From NCBI GenBank assembly GCA_013150955.1, contig JAADJD010000027.1, positions 58,601 through 122,600 on the forward strand: a stretch of DNA of 64,000 bases, given 5' to 3'. Positions 16,884-29,531 of the stretch are shown here, piece after piece. Origin of the DNA: Calditrichota bacterium (lineage in GTDB: Bacteria; Calditrichota; Calditrichia; RBG-13-44-9; J042). The notes under the pieces are model-generated. The model made no database searches and was not told where the DNA came from. It saw only the letters and a list, made by a program, of their open reading frames with translations. Made by a program: the position numbers and the translations under genes. Each line of letters opens with the position of its first letter. Position 1 is the first letter of the stretch.

Positions 16884-17537
16884 ATGGCGCGCTGGGCGGT
16901 TTTCGATGTGGATGGTACCCTGCTGCCGGGTACCTCCATGGAACAGTTGTTTGCGCTTTACTTGCTGAAGCAGGGCCGGATCCCCCTGAGAAACCTATTC
17001 CATTTTCTGATCCGTGCCGTTCGAACCGTTCGGACTACCCGTTCCCTGGATGGCCTGAAGCAGGAGAAGGTGTATTTCCGAGGGCTTCCGCAGTTACAGA
17101 TTGAGCAACAGGCCGAAGTATTTTTTCGGGAACGCATTCTGCCCCGACTGTCCACAGAAGGATTGGACACCGTCAGGACGCGGCGGGATCAGGGATTCCG
17201 AATTCTGTATCTAAGCGGTTCTCCAGATTTTTTACTGAGGGGTCTCCAGCGGCATCTGCCAGCGGATTACTGGCTGGCGGCGACGCTGGAGGTGCAGAAT
17301 GGGCGCTTTAGCGGGCGTCTGCTGAAACCGCATCCCTATGGGCAACAAAAAAAACTGTATTTACTGGAATTGCAGTCGTCCCTGGAGATCGACTTCTCCC
17401 AATCTGTGGTTTACGCCAATCATCATTCCGATGTGCACCACATGGAACTGTTTGCACAGGCCATTGCGGTGAATCCCACTCCCCGCTTGCAACAAATTGC
17501 TCGCCAGCGGGGCTGGCCCATTGTTTTCTGGATATGA
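16884..17537 (+). CDS. HAD-superfamily (IB-type) phosphatase
   Basis: A 217-residue HAD hydrolase. Motif I is AVFDVDGTLLPG at the N-terminus, motif II YLSGSPDFLL near residue 112, motif III a Lys near 155, and motif IV YANHHSDVHHMEL near 175. The layout is that of the SerB/PSP-like IB subfamily. It begins immediately after the stop of the CDP-alcohol phosphotransferase. It may therefore dephosphorylate that enzyme's product; this is inference from context only. Confidence 0.8.
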   Translation: MARWAVFDVDGTLLPGTSMEQLFALYLLKQGRIPLRNLFHFLIRAVRTVRTTRSLDGLKQEKVYFRGLPQLQIEQQAEVFFRERILPRLSTEGLDTVRTRRDQGFRILYLSGSPDFLLRGLQRHLPADYWLAATLEVQNGRFSGRLLKPHPYGQQKKLYLLELQSSLEIDFSQSVVYANHHSDVHHMELFAQAIAVNPTPRLQQIARQRGWPIVFWI

Positions 17538-17623
17538 CTCGTCGGGATGAAAAGAGTTAGGTAGAATGTACTTCCATGCAAATTTCCACCCCAATTGTGC
17601 TCAAACCCAAATAATGCATTATA

Positions 17624-17959
17624 CCCAAATAATGCACTAAACTACGAATCACGCGAATAAATCCTAAAAATATCAACCCAAATAAAGCGTTAAACCACGA
17701 ATCACGCGAATGAAAACAAAAAATATATTATAAAATCGCGAATAAACCCTGGAACACATTTTCATCCAGACACAATTCAATGTATTTTATTGGTTTTATT
17801 TGTGTTAATTCGTGTCATTCGTAGGCTATTGTTTAATCTGGGATCAATAAAATAGCGATTAAATCCCGGAACACAATTTTATCCGGATATAATCAAACGG
17901 ATTTTATTATTTTTGTTCGCGTTAATTCGAGTAATTCGTAGGCGAGTGCCAGATCCGGG
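17624..17959. repeat. dispersed element copy 5 (outer), interrupted by a second copy
   Basis: An outer copy of the 165-bp family (CCCAAATAATGCACTAAACT ... GGCGAGTGCCAGATCCGGG) is split by another full copy at 17677-17842. Removing the inner copy and one ATCAA leaves 165 bp, the usual element length. A further short end fragment precedes it at 17606-17623. Confidence 0.8.
17677..17842. mobile_element. MITE-like ~166-bp element nested in another copy, with 5-bp target duplication
   Basis: Begins CCCAAATAAAGCGTTAAACC and ends GGCTATTGTTTAATCTGGG. It is flanked on both sides by ATCAA (17672-17676 and 17843-17847). The sequence on either side rejoins as AAAAATATCAATAAAATAGC, matching the uninterrupted family. 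This defines the exact ends and shows that the family transposed. It has no coding capacity. Confidence 0.8.
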
Positions 17960-18294
17960 TTCAAGGCAAATGAGTGGAAAATTCCAATGACCACGTGCAC
18001 GATGAAGGCAGTAAAAATTCCGTTGATCCTACAGGACGGACTTAATGCTTTAAATTTTCAGAAGTTAGCCTAAAAAATATTCTTGCCTTTCCATTAAAGC
18101 CCCTTCCCCCAATTACCGACAATTTTTTAATGGGCTTTGCGTGAACGGTGGGTTTTACGGGCGAAAATACCTTAAGCAGTCTGGCTGTCGATCTGTTCGG
18201 CCGGACAGGGAATCGGAAGTGTGCACAATTGCCATTGCAGGTTCATTGAATGGTTTTGCGCAGTGGATGGAAAATTAAAATGGGGGTGTCAGGG

Positions 18295-20583
18295 ATGAAC
18301 ACGTTGCAAAGGCGTTTGTTGCTGCTGTTCTTTCTGGTTGGTATTGTGCCATTCATGCTGATCGTGGTGTGCAGTTCAGTAAAAAGCCGCGGATATTTTA
18401 AAGAACAGCAACTCCGCAATCTTGAGCAGTTGGCAGACGTCAAAAACACCGCGCTACACGGCCATTATCAATTGCTTCTCCGGAATGCGGAAGCAATGGC
18501 GCAATTGCCCGCACTGGTGTCATTCCTGCAAACGTACAATCAGTCCGGGGAACGCGTGCTGGATGAGCGGAACAGGGAATACCGCCAGGTATATCAGGCA
18601 TTGCTTGCCTATCAGGAAAGCCACTGGGGGGTGTTTCATCACGTATTTCTGGCCGACGCCAGCGGCAGGGTTATTGTCAGTCCAACGCATCTGGCAACCA
18701 ACACCGATCACCAGGGGGCATCCGTCCGCGACGTACCCTATTTCCGGCAGGCATTAAAAGAAACCCGATTTACCGACTATTTTGGATTCCAGGAATCGGA
18801 TCATTATCACCAGTTGTTACTACAACCGGTGTTTGATGAAGCGGGACGGGCACTGGGCGTGCTGGTGTTTGAAGTGGAAATTGAAGAAATTTTAAATTTC
18901 CTGAATCGGGACGTGCAAAAGGTAAAGGGGGAAGGGGTTTTCCTGACCACCCTTTCGGGATACCGCATCACGCGGGATAAGCAGGCGTTCCGCCAGCAGG
19001 TGCACAGTCCGGGAATCTCTCAGGCGCTCACCAGTGGCAAGGCCGTTGGATTTTTCCGCAACGCCGATGGGCAGGAAGTCGTTGGCGTGTACCTCCGCGA
19101 CGACACCTATCCCTACGTGCTGGCGGTGGAAATGGATAAGCAGAGTGTATTTGCCTCCGTGAACCGGCACTTCTGGATCATTCTTATGCTGTCCTTTCTG
19201 GCCATCGGGGGCATTGGCATTGCGCTGGCATACGCCGGCAAGCGCATGGCGGAACCGTTGATTGAAATGACCAATGTGGCCAGGCGCATCACGGAAGGGG
19301 ATTTGAAAAATCGCATTCACATCAACAGCACCACCCGCGAGATTGTGGATTTGTCCAATGCCATCAATCACATGGTGGATACGCTGGAAGAATCCCGCGA
19401 AGCCCTGCAGCGCCAGAAAGAATCCGTGGAAAAAGAAGTGGAAAAAGCGGTGAAGCGCGCAGAGGAAGAAAAGGCCTATTTGAACGAAAGTTTCGCTACC
19501 TTGCTGGATGCCATGGATCGATTTGCCCGCGGCGACTTGACGGTACAGTTGAAAGCCAATGGTCGCGATGAAATTGCCCGCCTGTTTGAGGGATTTAATC
19601 GCGTGGTGCAGATTTTCCGCACCATCATCCTGGAATTGAACGAGATGGTCATGGCCACGTTGCAGGTTTCGGAAAACATTCGCATGTCCACGGAGCGGCT
19701 GGCGGTTGGAGCCAGCGAGCAGGCTTCCCAGGCGGGAGAAGTCTCGGCCGCGGTGGAAGAGATGGCTCAGACCATCCTGGAAAATTCCCGCAATGCCAAT
19801 CAAACGGCAAAGCTGGCGGGAGAAAACGGTCAGGTGGCGCAGGAAGGTCGCAAGGTGGTGGATCAAACGGTGGAGAAAATCCGGGAAATTGCGGATGTGG
19901 TGCGGCAGTCGGCACAAACGGTGGAACAGCTGGGACAATCCAGTACCAAGATTGGGGAGATTGTTTCGGTGATTAACGATATTGCCGAGCAGACCAATCT
20001 GCTGGCCCTGAATGCTGCCATCGAGGCGGCGCGCGCCGGTGAGCAGGGCAAAGGGTTTGCCGTGGTTGCCGATGAGGTGCGCAAGCTGGCGGAGCGCACC
20101 ACACAGGCCACCCGACAGATTGCCACCATGATCGAGGCCATTCAATCGGAAACCGATGCTGCGGTAAAGGCCATGCAGAAGGGCAACAAAGTGGTGGATG
20201 AGGGCATTCAATATGCCGATCAGGCGGGGCAGGCGCTGGAGAAAATCGTAAACAGTGCCCAGGAAGTGGTGAACATGATTCAGCACATTGCCGCCGCCAA
20301 TCGGGAGCAGACCACGGCCAGCGAGCAGATTTCCCGCGGCATCGAAACCATCGCCGCCGTTTCTTCGGAGTCGGCCAATAGCATTTCCCAGATCGTCCAA
20401 ATTGCCGATCACCTGAAGCAGTTAACCGAAAAATTGCGCAATCGCATTCGGGATTTTAAAATGGATGGGGCAAATGAGTGGGTGGATCGGACAGCGACGC
20501 CATCGGATTCTCAGCCACCGGAAACACCCGATCCGCTGATCTCCACATTGCCTCAGAACGGTTCCAATGGAAAAGGGGAGTGA
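18295..20583 (+). CDS. methyl-accepting chemotaxis protein
   Basis: A 762-residue transmembrane chemoreceptor. The first membrane helix is at about 6-27, a periplasmic Cache-like sensor domain spans about 30-290, and a second helix lies at about 293-314. A HAMP domain (about 315-365) and a second HAMP-like segment ([18 protein letters not shown] near 410) follow. The MCP signalling domain has the conserved hairpin tip [20 protein letters not shown] near 560. It would bind CheA/CheW. No che genes are in the window, and the C-terminus lacks a CheR-binding pentapeptide. Earlier in-frame starts exist at 18250 and 18280; 18295 follows AGGG and begins at the membrane helix. Confidence 0.9.
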   Translation: MNTLQRRLLLLFFLVGIVPFMLIVVCSSVKSRGYFKEQQLRNLEQLADVKNTALHGHYQLLLRNAEAMAQLPALVSFLQTYNQSGERVLDERNREYRQVYQALLAYQESHWGVFHHVFLADASGRVIVSPTHLATNTDHQGASVRDVPYFRQALKETRFTDYFGFQESDHYHQLLLQPVFDEAGRALGVLVFEVEIEEILNFLNRDVQKVKGEGVFLTTLSGYRITRDKQAFRQQVHSPGISQALTSGKAVGFFRNADGQEVVGVYLRDDTYPYVLAVEMDKQSVFASVNRHFWIILMLSFLAIGGIGIALAYAGKRMAEPLIEMTNVARRITEGDLKNRIHINSTTREIVDLSNAINHMVDTLEESREALQRQKESVEKEVEKAVKRAEEEKAYLNESFATLLDAMDRFARGDLTVQLKANGRDEIARLFEGFNRVVQIFRTIILELNEMVMATLQVSENIRMSTERLAVGASEQASQAGEVSAAVEEMAQTILENSRNANQTAKLAGENGQVAQEGRKVVDQTVEKIREIADVVRQSAQTVEQLGQSSTKIGEIVSVINDIAEQTNLLALNAAIEAARAGEQGKGFAVVADEVRKLAERTTQATRQIATMIEAIQSETDAAVKAMQKGNKVVDEGIQYADQAGQALEKIVNSAQEVVNMIQHIAAANREQTTASEQISRGIETIAAVSSESANSISQIVQIADHLKQLTEKLRNRIRDFKMDGANEWVDRTATPSDSQPPETPDPLISTLPQNGSNGKGE

Positions 20584-21115
20584 TGGTTCCCGGATGACGC
20601 ATGCCAGTTGCTCGAAAATCGATTCGCCCGGATCGCACGGTGTCGATAATCGCCCGTCCCTGCAGGACGGGTGCGCTGTTTTAGGTGGATTTGAGGGGAA
20701 TGGGGAACCTTCGCGGCCGGTTTCGGGCAGGCCAGGGGGCGTTCCTGATCGGCGGTGCCGGAAAATGTAAACACCAGGAGAAAACAGTTGGTTTTCGGAA
20801 ATTTTTTGTGTAAAATTTTGAAAAAGAAAAATGGGATCAATATCGGGGTTACCTGCCTGGAGCCAGAAATAATGGCACCTGACGTCCGCTGAACAGCAGT
20901 CCATTTGGGATAAAAAGGCTTAAAACAGAGAAGCAAGAATGGCGGTTTGCCTGTTGGAAAAATCGCGGCGGTGTTTTTGCAGGTTCCCCGAACACACGGA
21001 ATAAAAAGTGAGCAAGGGAATCGCCGAACCATCCGGGGGCCAGGATTCCAGAGATGGTGAAAGCGTGTTTTTTGCCCTGGAGCAGGAAGGTGCCAGATGC
21101 GACTTTCTAACCGTG
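20584..21115. other. 532-bp intergenic region with one hairpin
   Basis: No convincing gene. A hairpin CCCGTCC-CTGCA-GGACGGG at 20653-20671 is followed by TGCGCTGTTTTA and may be a weak terminator for the chemoreceptor gene. The rest holds only short frames without conserved features. Confidence 0.4.
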
Positions 21116-21144
21116 TTGCAAAAAGTAGGGGTAGGTATTATATT
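21116..21144 (+). promoter_or_regulatory. promoter for tig-clpP-clpX
   Basis: TTGCAA (21116-21121), 17 bp, TATATT (21139-21144), followed by TG, giving the TAnnTTTG form. It lies about 45 bases before the tig start. Confidence 0.7.
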
Positions 21145-21188
21145 TGTAGGCTTTAATTCAATGAAAGAAAATAAAATAAGGTTGATCT

Positions 21189-22571
21189 ATGCAGTTTAAT
21201 ATCGAAGAAGTCAGTCCCAGCAAACGGAGAATCAAGATCACGCTGGAGCCGGAAGAAGTTGGCCAGATTGAAACCCAGGTGGTTCGCAAGTATCAGAAAG
21301 AAGTCCAGGTACCTGGATTTCGTCGCGGCAAGGCACCTGTGGGGATCATTCGCAAACGGTATGAAGAGTCCATTAAACTGGACGTGATTGAGGAGGCCAT
21401 TTCCCGATTTTATGGCCGGGTACTGGACGAGAGTAAGCTCAATCCCATTTCCCAGGGGAAAGTGACCGATATTCAATTCGAGGATGTCCAGAAAGGCATG
21501 GAGATTCAGGTGGAAGTAGAGGTTGAGCCGGAGATTGAGCTGAAAAAGTACAAGGGATTAAAGGTCGAAAAAGATATGGTGATTGTCACCGAGGCCATGG
21601 TACAGAAGGTATTGGAGGATTTGCAGGAGCATTTTGCCATAGCCAGGGATGTGGATGAAAGTAAAGAAGGCCATTGGATTACCTTCGACATTCAGCAGCT
21701 GGGCGAAGGGGATGTGCCCATTGTGGGGCGAAAGTATGAAAATGTGACCGTGAGAATTGGCTCCGGCGATTTTGATCCCGAACTGGAGAAGCAGTTGATT
21801 GGTGTGAAGGTCGATCAGAAAGTGGTGGTGCGGCGAACCGTTCAGCCACCGGAAGGAGCAGAGGATCAGGCGCCGCGGGTGGAGTCCTATGAAATTACCG
21901 TGAAGGCGATTCAGGAAAAGGAATATCCGGAATTGAATGATGATCTTGTAAAAGAGCTAAACGAAGAAAACATTGACACGCTGGAAGATTTAAAGGTGGC
22001 CATTCGCAAAAACTTGCAGCGGGAATTGGAAGAGCGGAGCCGTCGGGAGTTTATTGATCGATTGATCCTTGAAGTATTGAAAGAAAATCCATTTGAAGTT
22101 CCAGAAGGTATGGTCGAACATTATCTGGATCATATTATTGACGACCTGAAACGGCAGTCTGATGATCAGCCAATTGATGAGGCAGCGATTCGTGAAGCGT
22201 ATCGGCCTGAGGCAATTCAAAGGGTTCGCTGGATCATCATTAAGAATAAGATCATCGAAATCGAGAACCTGTCCGTATCCGAGGAAGAGATCGATGAGGC
22301 CATTGACAAGTTGGAAATTCCAGAAGATCAGCGTGAGCAACTGCGGCAAATCGACGCATACCGATGGCAGCTGGCTCATGATTTGTTGGACGAAAAGGTG
22401 ATCCGATTGCTGGAGCAACACGCCGAGATTATTGAAGTGAAGCCCAAATGGATAAAGGAGGAGTACGCATCGGTTTCGGCTGAACCAGAAAAGAAAAAAT
22501 CCAAAAAGAGCGGAACCAAATCCCGTAAAGGAAAGAATCAGAACAAAGGGAAAGACGATTCAGAAACATAG
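21189..22571 (+). CDS. tig: trigger factor (ribosome-associated chaperone)
   Basis: A 460-residue trigger factor. The N-terminal ribosome-binding domain contains the signature PGFRRGKAP near residue 40. A PPIase-like domain spans about 155-240 and the C-terminal helical chaperone domain follows. The last 35 residues are an unusual Lys/Ser-rich tail (KKKSKKSGTKSRKGKNQNKG), disordered and strongly basic, which could strengthen ribosome or RNA contact. It is first of an operon tig-clpP-clpX, a common arrangement that links folding and degradation. Confidence 0.95.
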   Translation: MQFNIEEVSPSKRRIKITLEPEEVGQIETQVVRKYQKEVQVPGFRRGKAPVGIIRKRYEESIKLDVIEEAISRFYGRVLDESKLNPISQGKVTDIQFEDVQKGMEIQVEVEVEPEIELKKYKGLKVEKDMVIVTEAMVQKVLEDLQEHFAIARDVDESKEGHWITFDIQQLGEGDVPIVGRKYENVTVRIGSGDFDPELEKQLIGVKVDQKVVVRRTVQPPEGAEDQAPRVESYEITVKAIQEKEYPELNDDLVKELNEENIDTLEDLKVAIRKNLQRELEERSRREFIDRLILEVLKENPFEVPEGMVEHYLDHIIDDLKRQSDDQPIDEAAIREAYRPEAIQRVRWIIIKNKIIEIENLSVSEEEIDEAIDKLEIPEDQREQLRQIDAYRWQLAHDLLDEKVIRLLEQHAEIIEVKPKWIKEEYASVSAEPEKKKSKKSGTKSRKGKNQNKGKDDSET

Positions 22572-22601
22572 CCAAATTGAGCAAAAGGAGGGATCACGTT
22601 T

Positions 22602-23195
22602 ATGGCGTTAGTGCCAATTGTTATTGAGCAAACCGGACGGGGTGAACGTGCGTACGACATTTACTCCCGGTTGTTAAAAGAGCGCATTATTTTTCTGGGA
22701 ACACCCATTGACGATAATATCGCCAGCCTGATTGTCGCCCAATTGTTGTTTCTGGAAGCGGAAAATCCGGAAAAAGACATTCACCTGTATATTAACAGTC
22801 CGGGTGGAATTGTCACCGCCGGTCTGGCGATTTACGATACGATGCAGTATATTAAACCCGATGTGGTTACCTACTGCATTGGGCAGGCGGCCAGCATGGG
22901 GGCCATTTTGCTGGCGGGTGGTGCCAAAGGCAAACGCTTCGCATTGCCCAATTCGCGGATCATGATTCATCAACCGCTGGGTGGTGTGGAAGGTCAGGCG
23001 ACCGATATAGATATTCATGCCCGTGAGATTTTAAAGATTCGGGAGCGGTTGAATCGCATTCTGGCGGAACGTACCGGTCAACCCATCGAAAAGATTGAGC
23101 AGGACACCGACCGAAATTTCTTCATGAGCGCCACAGAGGCCAAGGAGTACGGGCTGATCGATAAAATATTAAGTCGCCGGGAAAATGAAAAATAA
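22602..23195 (+). CDS. clpP: ATP-dependent Clp protease proteolytic subunit
   Basis: A 197-residue ClpP. The catalytic triad is Ser98 ([11 protein letters not shown]), His123 (MIHQPLGG) and an Asp near 170 (EQDTDRNFF). It forms two stacked heptamers that degrade substrates unfolded by ClpX, encoded 15 bases downstream. The start has a strong AAAAGGAGGG ribosome binding site. A short N-terminal stretch precedes the mature [16 protein letters not shown] segment; propeptide processing may occur. Confidence 0.97.
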   Translation: MALVPIVIEQTGRGERAYDIYSRLLKERIIFLGTPIDDNIASLIVAQLLFLEAENPEKDIHLYINSPGGIVTAGLAIYDTMQYIKPDVVTYCIGQAASMGAILLAGGAKGKRFALPNSRIMIHQPLGGVEGQATDIDIHAREILKIRERLNRILAERTGQPIEKIEQDTDRNFFMSATEAKEYGLIDKILSRRENEK

Positions 23196-23210
23196 TCAGA
23201 GTGAGCCTAT

Positions 23211-24458
23211 ATGACCAATAAGAAGAAGTTTAATCATGAGATTCAGTGTTCCTTTTGTGGCCGCCGGGCCCATCAGGTGGAGCAATTGATTACCGGGATG
23301 TCCGCCAGCATATGCGATGAATGCGTACGCAGCGCCTCGGAAATTTTGAAGAGCTCGCGCTATCAGCAATTGCAAACCGGTGATTTTAAACTCCCCAAGC
23401 CAAAAGAAATCAAAGAGTTTCTGGATCAGTACGTGATTGGCCAGGAAAAGGCCAAAATTGCGCTATCGGTGGCGGTGTACAATCACTACAAGCGGATCAC
23501 GTTTGGGGAGTTTGATGATGATGTGGAAATTGAAAAGAGCAATATTTTGTTGATTGGCCCCACGGGTGTGGGAAAAACCCTGCTGGCCCAGACGCTGGCT
23601 CGCCTGTTGCACGTCCCCTTCTCCATTTCCGATGCCACCACCCTTACCGAAGCCGGGTATGTGGGAGAAGATGTGGAGAATATCCTGGTGCGATTGTACC
23701 ATGCCGCCAATTTTGAGATCGAGGCGACCGAACGGGGCATCGTGTACATCGATGAGATCGACAAGATTGCCCGAAAGGCCGGTAGTCCATCCATTACCCG
23801 CGACGTGTCCGGCGAGGGCGTCCAGCAGGCGCTGTTGAAAATCCTGGAAGGCACCGTTTCGGCCATTCCACCTAAGGGGGGACGGAAACATCCCGAAGCT
23901 CCCATGGTGCACATCAACACCCGGAACATTCTGTTTATCTGCGGGGGAGCTTTCGATGGGCTGGCCGAAATCATCAGTCGCCGCATTGGTAAAAAAACCA
24001 TGGGATTCCATGCTGAATTGCAGGATCGCAATCTGTTCAAAAGCAGCCGAATTTTTGATTATGTGGAACCCGAAGATCTGATCGAATACGGGTTGATTCC
24101 CGAGCTGGTGGGACGATTACCAGTGATTGTGGGGCTGCGCGAATTGAGCGATTCGGAATTGCTTTCCATTCTGGTGGAACCAAAGAATTCCCTGATCAAG
24201 CAATACAAAAAGTTGTTCGAGCTGGAAGGGATAGAGCTGAAGTTTACCGAGAAGGCCTTGCAGGAAATTGTAAAACTGGCTCAGAAACGCAAGACAGGCG
24301 CCCGTGGTTTGCGAAGCATTCTGGAAAGCGTGATGATGGATGTGATGTACAAGGTGCCTTCCCTGAAGAATGTTCGGGAATGCCTGATTACCGAAGACGT
24401 TATTCTGGGTAAAGCGGATCCTGTGTTAAAAATGGACGATTCCCGCCAGTCCGCTTAG
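23211..24458 (+). CDS. clpX: Clp protease ATP-binding subunit ClpX
   Basis: A 415-residue AAA+ unfoldase. The N-terminal zinc-binding domain has CSFCGRR and CDECV. Walker A is IGPTGVGKT near residue 117, Walker [12 protein letters not shown] near 180, with the arginine and sensor motifs following. It recognises tagged substrates and feeds them into ClpP. It lies 15 bases after clpP and is the last gene of the tig operon. Confidence 0.97.
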   Translation: MTNKKKFNHEIQCSFCGRRAHQVEQLITGMSASICDECVRSASEILKSSRYQQLQTGDFKLPKPKEIKEFLDQYVIGQEKAKIALSVAVYNHYKRITFGEFDDDVEIEKSNILLIGPTGVGKTLLAQTLARLLHVPFSISDATTLTEAGYVGEDVENILVRLYHAANFEIEATERGIVYIDEIDKIARKAGSPSITRDVSGEGVQQALLKILEGTVSAIPPKGGRKHPEAPMVHINTRNILFICGGAFDGLAEIISRRIGKKTMGFHAELQDRNLFKSSRIFDYVEPEDLIEYGLIPELVGRLPVIVGLRELSDSELLSILVEPKNSLIKQYKKLFELEGIELKFTEKALQEIVKLAQKRKTGARGLRSILESVMMDVMYKVPSLKNVRECLITEDVILGKADPVLKMDDSRQSA

Positions 24459-24924
24459 ATCGAGGATGAGGGTGTGATTGCCTTTCCCCGGCATATGACG
24501 TGTACACTGGAATGGCGGTAGGATTGAACGGATAGATCACCATTCCGCATTGACTGCTCCGATAACCTCAAGGTGTTCGATGCGTGGCTGTTTAAATTCC
24601 CGGATTCTGCACTTTTATCGGATTTCACCTTTCATTGGATTGGGGTTGAATGGGAAGGCAAATGATTTCCCCGTTTTCTCGCTCGTAACAGGCTTCCTGG
24701 AATTTTCCATCTCTACTGACACCCTGAAAGGCGAATGGTCACAAATTCAATCAAAAAAGATGGGTAAAATTGTTTTATTTTAGAAAAAATGGGTTGCATC
24801 TGTAAAACAGGATTGGGTTTTGTTCGCATTGGCGGGATCCAGGAAAAGGGTTTAATCCGGTAATGGGTAATTTTCGCATATTCATGTGTGTTTTTTAAGG
24901 ATTTATTTTTATTCATGTCACTGG
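24459..24924. other. 466-bp intergenic region before lon
   Basis: I see no gene, RNA or clear terminator here. Short frames lack any recognisable family. The right part is AT-rich and leads into the lon promoter. Confidence 0.4.
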
Positions 24925-24954
24925 GTGACTGAAAATACAATCAAGATGTATTAA
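24925..24954 (+). promoter_or_regulatory. possible promoter for lon
   Basis: GTGACT (24925-24930), 18 bp, TATTAA (24949-24954), about 20 bases before the lon start. No CIRCE element is nearby. Confidence 0.45.
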
Positions 24955-24975
24955 AAGCAGAAAAGAGATAATACG

Positions 24976-27321
24976 ATGAAATATCAACGCATTTTAAAAG
25001 GGGATGAAGTTCTGGACATTCCAGAGACGCTGCCGGTGATCCCCGTGCGCGATCAGGTGATTTTCCCTTACTCCGTCGTTCCCTTGCTGATTGGTCGGGA
25101 CAAGTCCCTGAATGCCCTCAGCGCAGCCTACGAATACGACAATCTGATCTTGCTTTCCAGCCAGAAGAATGCCGACAAGGAGGAGATCAAAGCGTCCGAT
25201 ATTTATCGCATCGGAACCGTGGGAAAGGTGCTTCAGGTTCTGGATTTGCCGGATGGATTGATGAAAGTGGTGGTGGAAGGCATTATCCGCGCCCGCATCC
25301 GACGCTTTCGCCGGCATCCCTATTTTTTTCTGGCAGACATCGAAGTGTACGATGAAGAGGAAGATTTTCCCGCGGCAGCACGGGATAAACTCAAGCAGCT
25401 GTTTTATTACTTTGACGAATACGTGAAGTTGGTGCCGGATCTACCGTCGGAAATCGCCGAGCATTTGCGGCAACAGGGGGATCCCTACCGTATGATCGAT
25501 TTTGTGGCGCTGCACCTGCAAACGGACATCGCCGAAAAGCAGAAAATTCTTAAAGAGATTGACGTCAGCAAACGCCTGCGGTTGTTGATTTCGTTGCTTC
25601 AGCGCCTGATCAGTTACGAACGCATCCGGGCGGAAATCGATCAGCAGGTGCAGGAGAATTTGTTGAAAAACCAGCGGGACTATTACCTGCAGGAAAAACT
25701 GCGCATCATCAACCAGGAGCTGGGAGAAGAAGAAGAGGAGTCTCCGGAAATTAAAAAGCTGGAGAAGTTGATTCGAAAGGCGAAGATGCCCCGGCAGGCG
25801 CAGGAAAAAGCGTTCGAGGAACTGGACAAGTTGCGGAAAATCCCACCCTTTTCTCCGGAATATACCGTCATCCGGAATTATCTGGACTGGATGGTACAGG
25901 TGCCCTGGAGCAAACGCACCCGGGATGAAACCGATATTTTAAAAGCCAAAAAGATTCTGGATGAAGACCATTACGGATTGGAGAAGCCCAAGGAACGGAT
26001 TGTGGAGCATCTGGCGGTGTTGCAGCGGGTAAAAAAGATAAAAGGGCCGATTTTATGCCTGGTGGGCCCACCGGGTGTGGGGAAGACTTCTCTGGGAAAA
26101 TCGGTTGCCCGGGCTCTGGGACGAAAATTTGTGCGCGTCTCGCTGGGTGGGGTGCGCGATGAGGCGGAAATTCGTGGTCACAGGCGAACCTACATCGGTT
26201 CCATGCCTGGAAAAATTATTCAGAACATGAAACGTGCCGGCACGGTGAACCCAGTGTTTTTACTGGATGAGGTGGACAAGATGAGTATGGATTTTCGTGG
26301 CGATCCATCGGCGGCGCTGCTGGAAGTGCTGGATCCCGAACAGAACAAGGCGTTCAACGATCATTATCTGGATGTGGATTACGATCTCTCCGAAGTCTTT
26401 TTTATCACCACGGCAAATGTTCAGGCCAACATCCCACGTCCGTTGCAGGATCGCATGGAAATCATTGAATTGCCGGGCTATCTGGAGCACGAAAAGGTGG
26501 AAATTGCCCGGCGCCACCTGATTCCCCGACAGTTAAAGGAAGCCGGGTTGAAGAAGCACGAATTACAGATTACCCGGGAAGCCATTCTGCGGATGATCCG
26601 GGAATATACCCGGGAAGCCGGGGTGCGGAACCTGGAGCGTCAGATTGCCACCCTGTGCCGGAAAAGCGTACGCAAGTTGGCCGAACATCCGGACTTGAAA
26701 CAGATTGTGGTCACCGAAGCCAATCTGGAATCATTTCTGGGCAAACCCACTTATCTGAATCGCCATTTTTCTCTGAAGGACGAGGTGGGTGTGGCAACAG
26801 GATTGGCCTGGACGGAATACGGTGGCGATGTGCTGCGGATCGAGGTCACCATTTTCCCAGGAAAAGGCCAGTTGATTCTCACCGGCAAGCTGGGGGAGGT
26901 CATGCGAGAATCGGCCCAGACGGCGGTGAGTTACATCCGTTCCATTGCCACCGAACAGGGAATTCCCCGGGAAAAATTCGAGAAAAACGATATTCACATT
27001 CACGTACCGGAAGGGGCTATTCCCAAAGATGGGCCTTCGGCGGGCATCACCATTGCCACGGCAGTGCTGTCGGCTTTTCTGGAACGGCCGGTGCGGAACG
27101 CGATCGCGTTAACCGGAGAGATCACCCTGCGGGGAAAAATTCTGGCCGTGGGTGGACTGAACGAAAAATTACTGGCAGCACAGCGAAATGGTATTCCAAC
27201 CGTTATCGTGCCCCGGGAGAACAAGAAGGAAGTGGATGACCTTCCTCAGGAAATTCAGGAGGGGGTGACCATCCTCCAGGTCGAAGACTATCGGGAAGTG
27301 ATGGAAAGGGTGTTTGTGTAA
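24976..27321 (+). CDS. lon: ATP-dependent Lon protease
   Basis: A 781-residue LonA-type protease. The N-terminal substrate-binding domain ([20 protein letters not shown]) spans about 1-210, followed by a coiled coil and AAA+ domain with Walker [10 protein letters not shown] near 364 and Walker [10 protein letters not shown] near 425. The C-terminal protease domain has catalytic Ser near 688 (PKDGPSAGI) and Lys near 731 ([10 protein letters not shown]). It degrades misfolded and regulatory proteins. It sits close to the clpPX operon but has its own leader and promoter. Confidence 0.97.
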   Translation: MKYQRILKGDEVLDIPETLPVIPVRDQVIFPYSVVPLLIGRDKSLNALSAAYEYDNLILLSSQKNADKEEIKASDIYRIGTVGKVLQVLDLPDGLMKVVVEGIIRARIRRFRRHPYFFLADIEVYDEEEDFPAAARDKLKQLFYYFDEYVKLVPDLPSEIAEHLRQQGDPYRMIDFVALHLQTDIAEKQKILKEIDVSKRLRLLISLLQRLISYERIRAEIDQQVQENLLKNQRDYYLQEKLRIINQELGEEEEESPEIKKLEKLIRKAKMPRQAQEKAFEELDKLRKIPPFSPEYTVIRNYLDWMVQVPWSKRTRDETDILKAKKILDEDHYGLEKPKERIVEHLAVLQRVKKIKGPILCLVGPPGVGKTSLGKSVARALGRKFVRVSLGGVRDEAEIRGHRRTYIGSMPGKIIQNMKRAGTVNPVFLLDEVDKMSMDFRGDPSAALLEVLDPEQNKAFNDHYLDVDYDLSEVFFITTANVQANIPRPLQDRMEIIELPGYLEHEKVEIARRHLIPRQLKEAGLKKHELQITREAILRMIREYTREAGVRNLERQIATLCRKSVRKLAEHPDLKQIVVTEANLESFLGKPTYLNRHFSLKDEVGVATGLAWTEYGGDVLRIEVTIFPGKGQLILTGKLGEVMRESAQTAVSYIRSIATEQGIPREKFEKNDIHIHVPEGAIPKDGPSAGITIATAVLSAFLERPVRNAIALTGEITLRGKILAVGGLNEKLLAAQRNGIPTVIVPRENKKEVDDLPQEIQEGVTILQVEDYREVMERVFV

Positions 27322-27547
27322 TTTTCTGGAAGACATTTGGGTAAGCTTCCCTTCATCAGGATTAACCGCTGGGCTGGATTGAGCTGCATGTGGGCGTCCT
27401 TTTCCGGAACAATTTACCTGCCAGACTTTGACAGTTATTTTTTGTAAATCATTGTTTTTATTGAATCGAAATCTCAAAAATTGCGAAAGTTGTCCGCAGG
27501 TTTCTTGGGTTGCAAGAAAGGAATCGGATCGGGGAACACGTGTTTAA

Positions 27548-27775
27548 CCCGGATGATGCATTAGACCACGAATTTCACGAATTAACACAAACAAAATTAA
27601 CCCAGATTAAGCAATAGCCTACGAATTACACGAATTAAGACGAATAAAACCGATAAAATACATTGGATTGTGTCTGGATGAAAATGTGTTCCAGAGTTTT
27701 TTCGCGATTTTGCAGATATTTTTTGGCTTCATTCGCGTGATTCGTGGTTTAACGCTTTATTCGGGATTATTTGGG
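27548..27775. repeat. dispersed element copy 6, full copy flanked by fragments
   Basis: A complete 165-bp copy at 27601-27765 (CCCAGATTAAGCAATAGCCT ... AACGCTTTATTCGGG) lies directly after a 53-bp left-end fragment (from 27548) and before a short right-end fragment ATTATTTGGG. The flanking pentamers are ATTAA and ATTAT, a 4/5 match. This is probably another insertion into an older copy. Confidence 0.65.
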
Positions 27776-27831
27776 TTTAATTTACTTGATTGGCAGTTAA
27801 AAAATGGGTCTTAGTTTTGAGGACTATGAAG

Positions 27832-27870
27832 GGTAAAAGAAAAAGGCTCCCATTGGGGAGCCTTTTTGTA
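27832..27870 (-). terminator. Rho-independent terminator of groES-groEL
   Basis: An 11-bp perfect stem (AAAAGGCTCCC at 27841-27851 with GGGAGCCTTTT at 27856-27866), 4-base loop, with T-runs on both sides. It can act in both directions and lies 20 bases after groEL. Confidence 0.85.
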
Positions 27871-27890
27871 GTTGCAAGAGGGATGGTCGA

Positions 27891-29531
<1,641 letters not shown>

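Noticed and set aside
18892-20412. 506-codon antisense frame opposite the chemoreceptor
   Set aside because: Caused by codon bias of the real gene; composition is His/Leu/Gly-rich without any domain.
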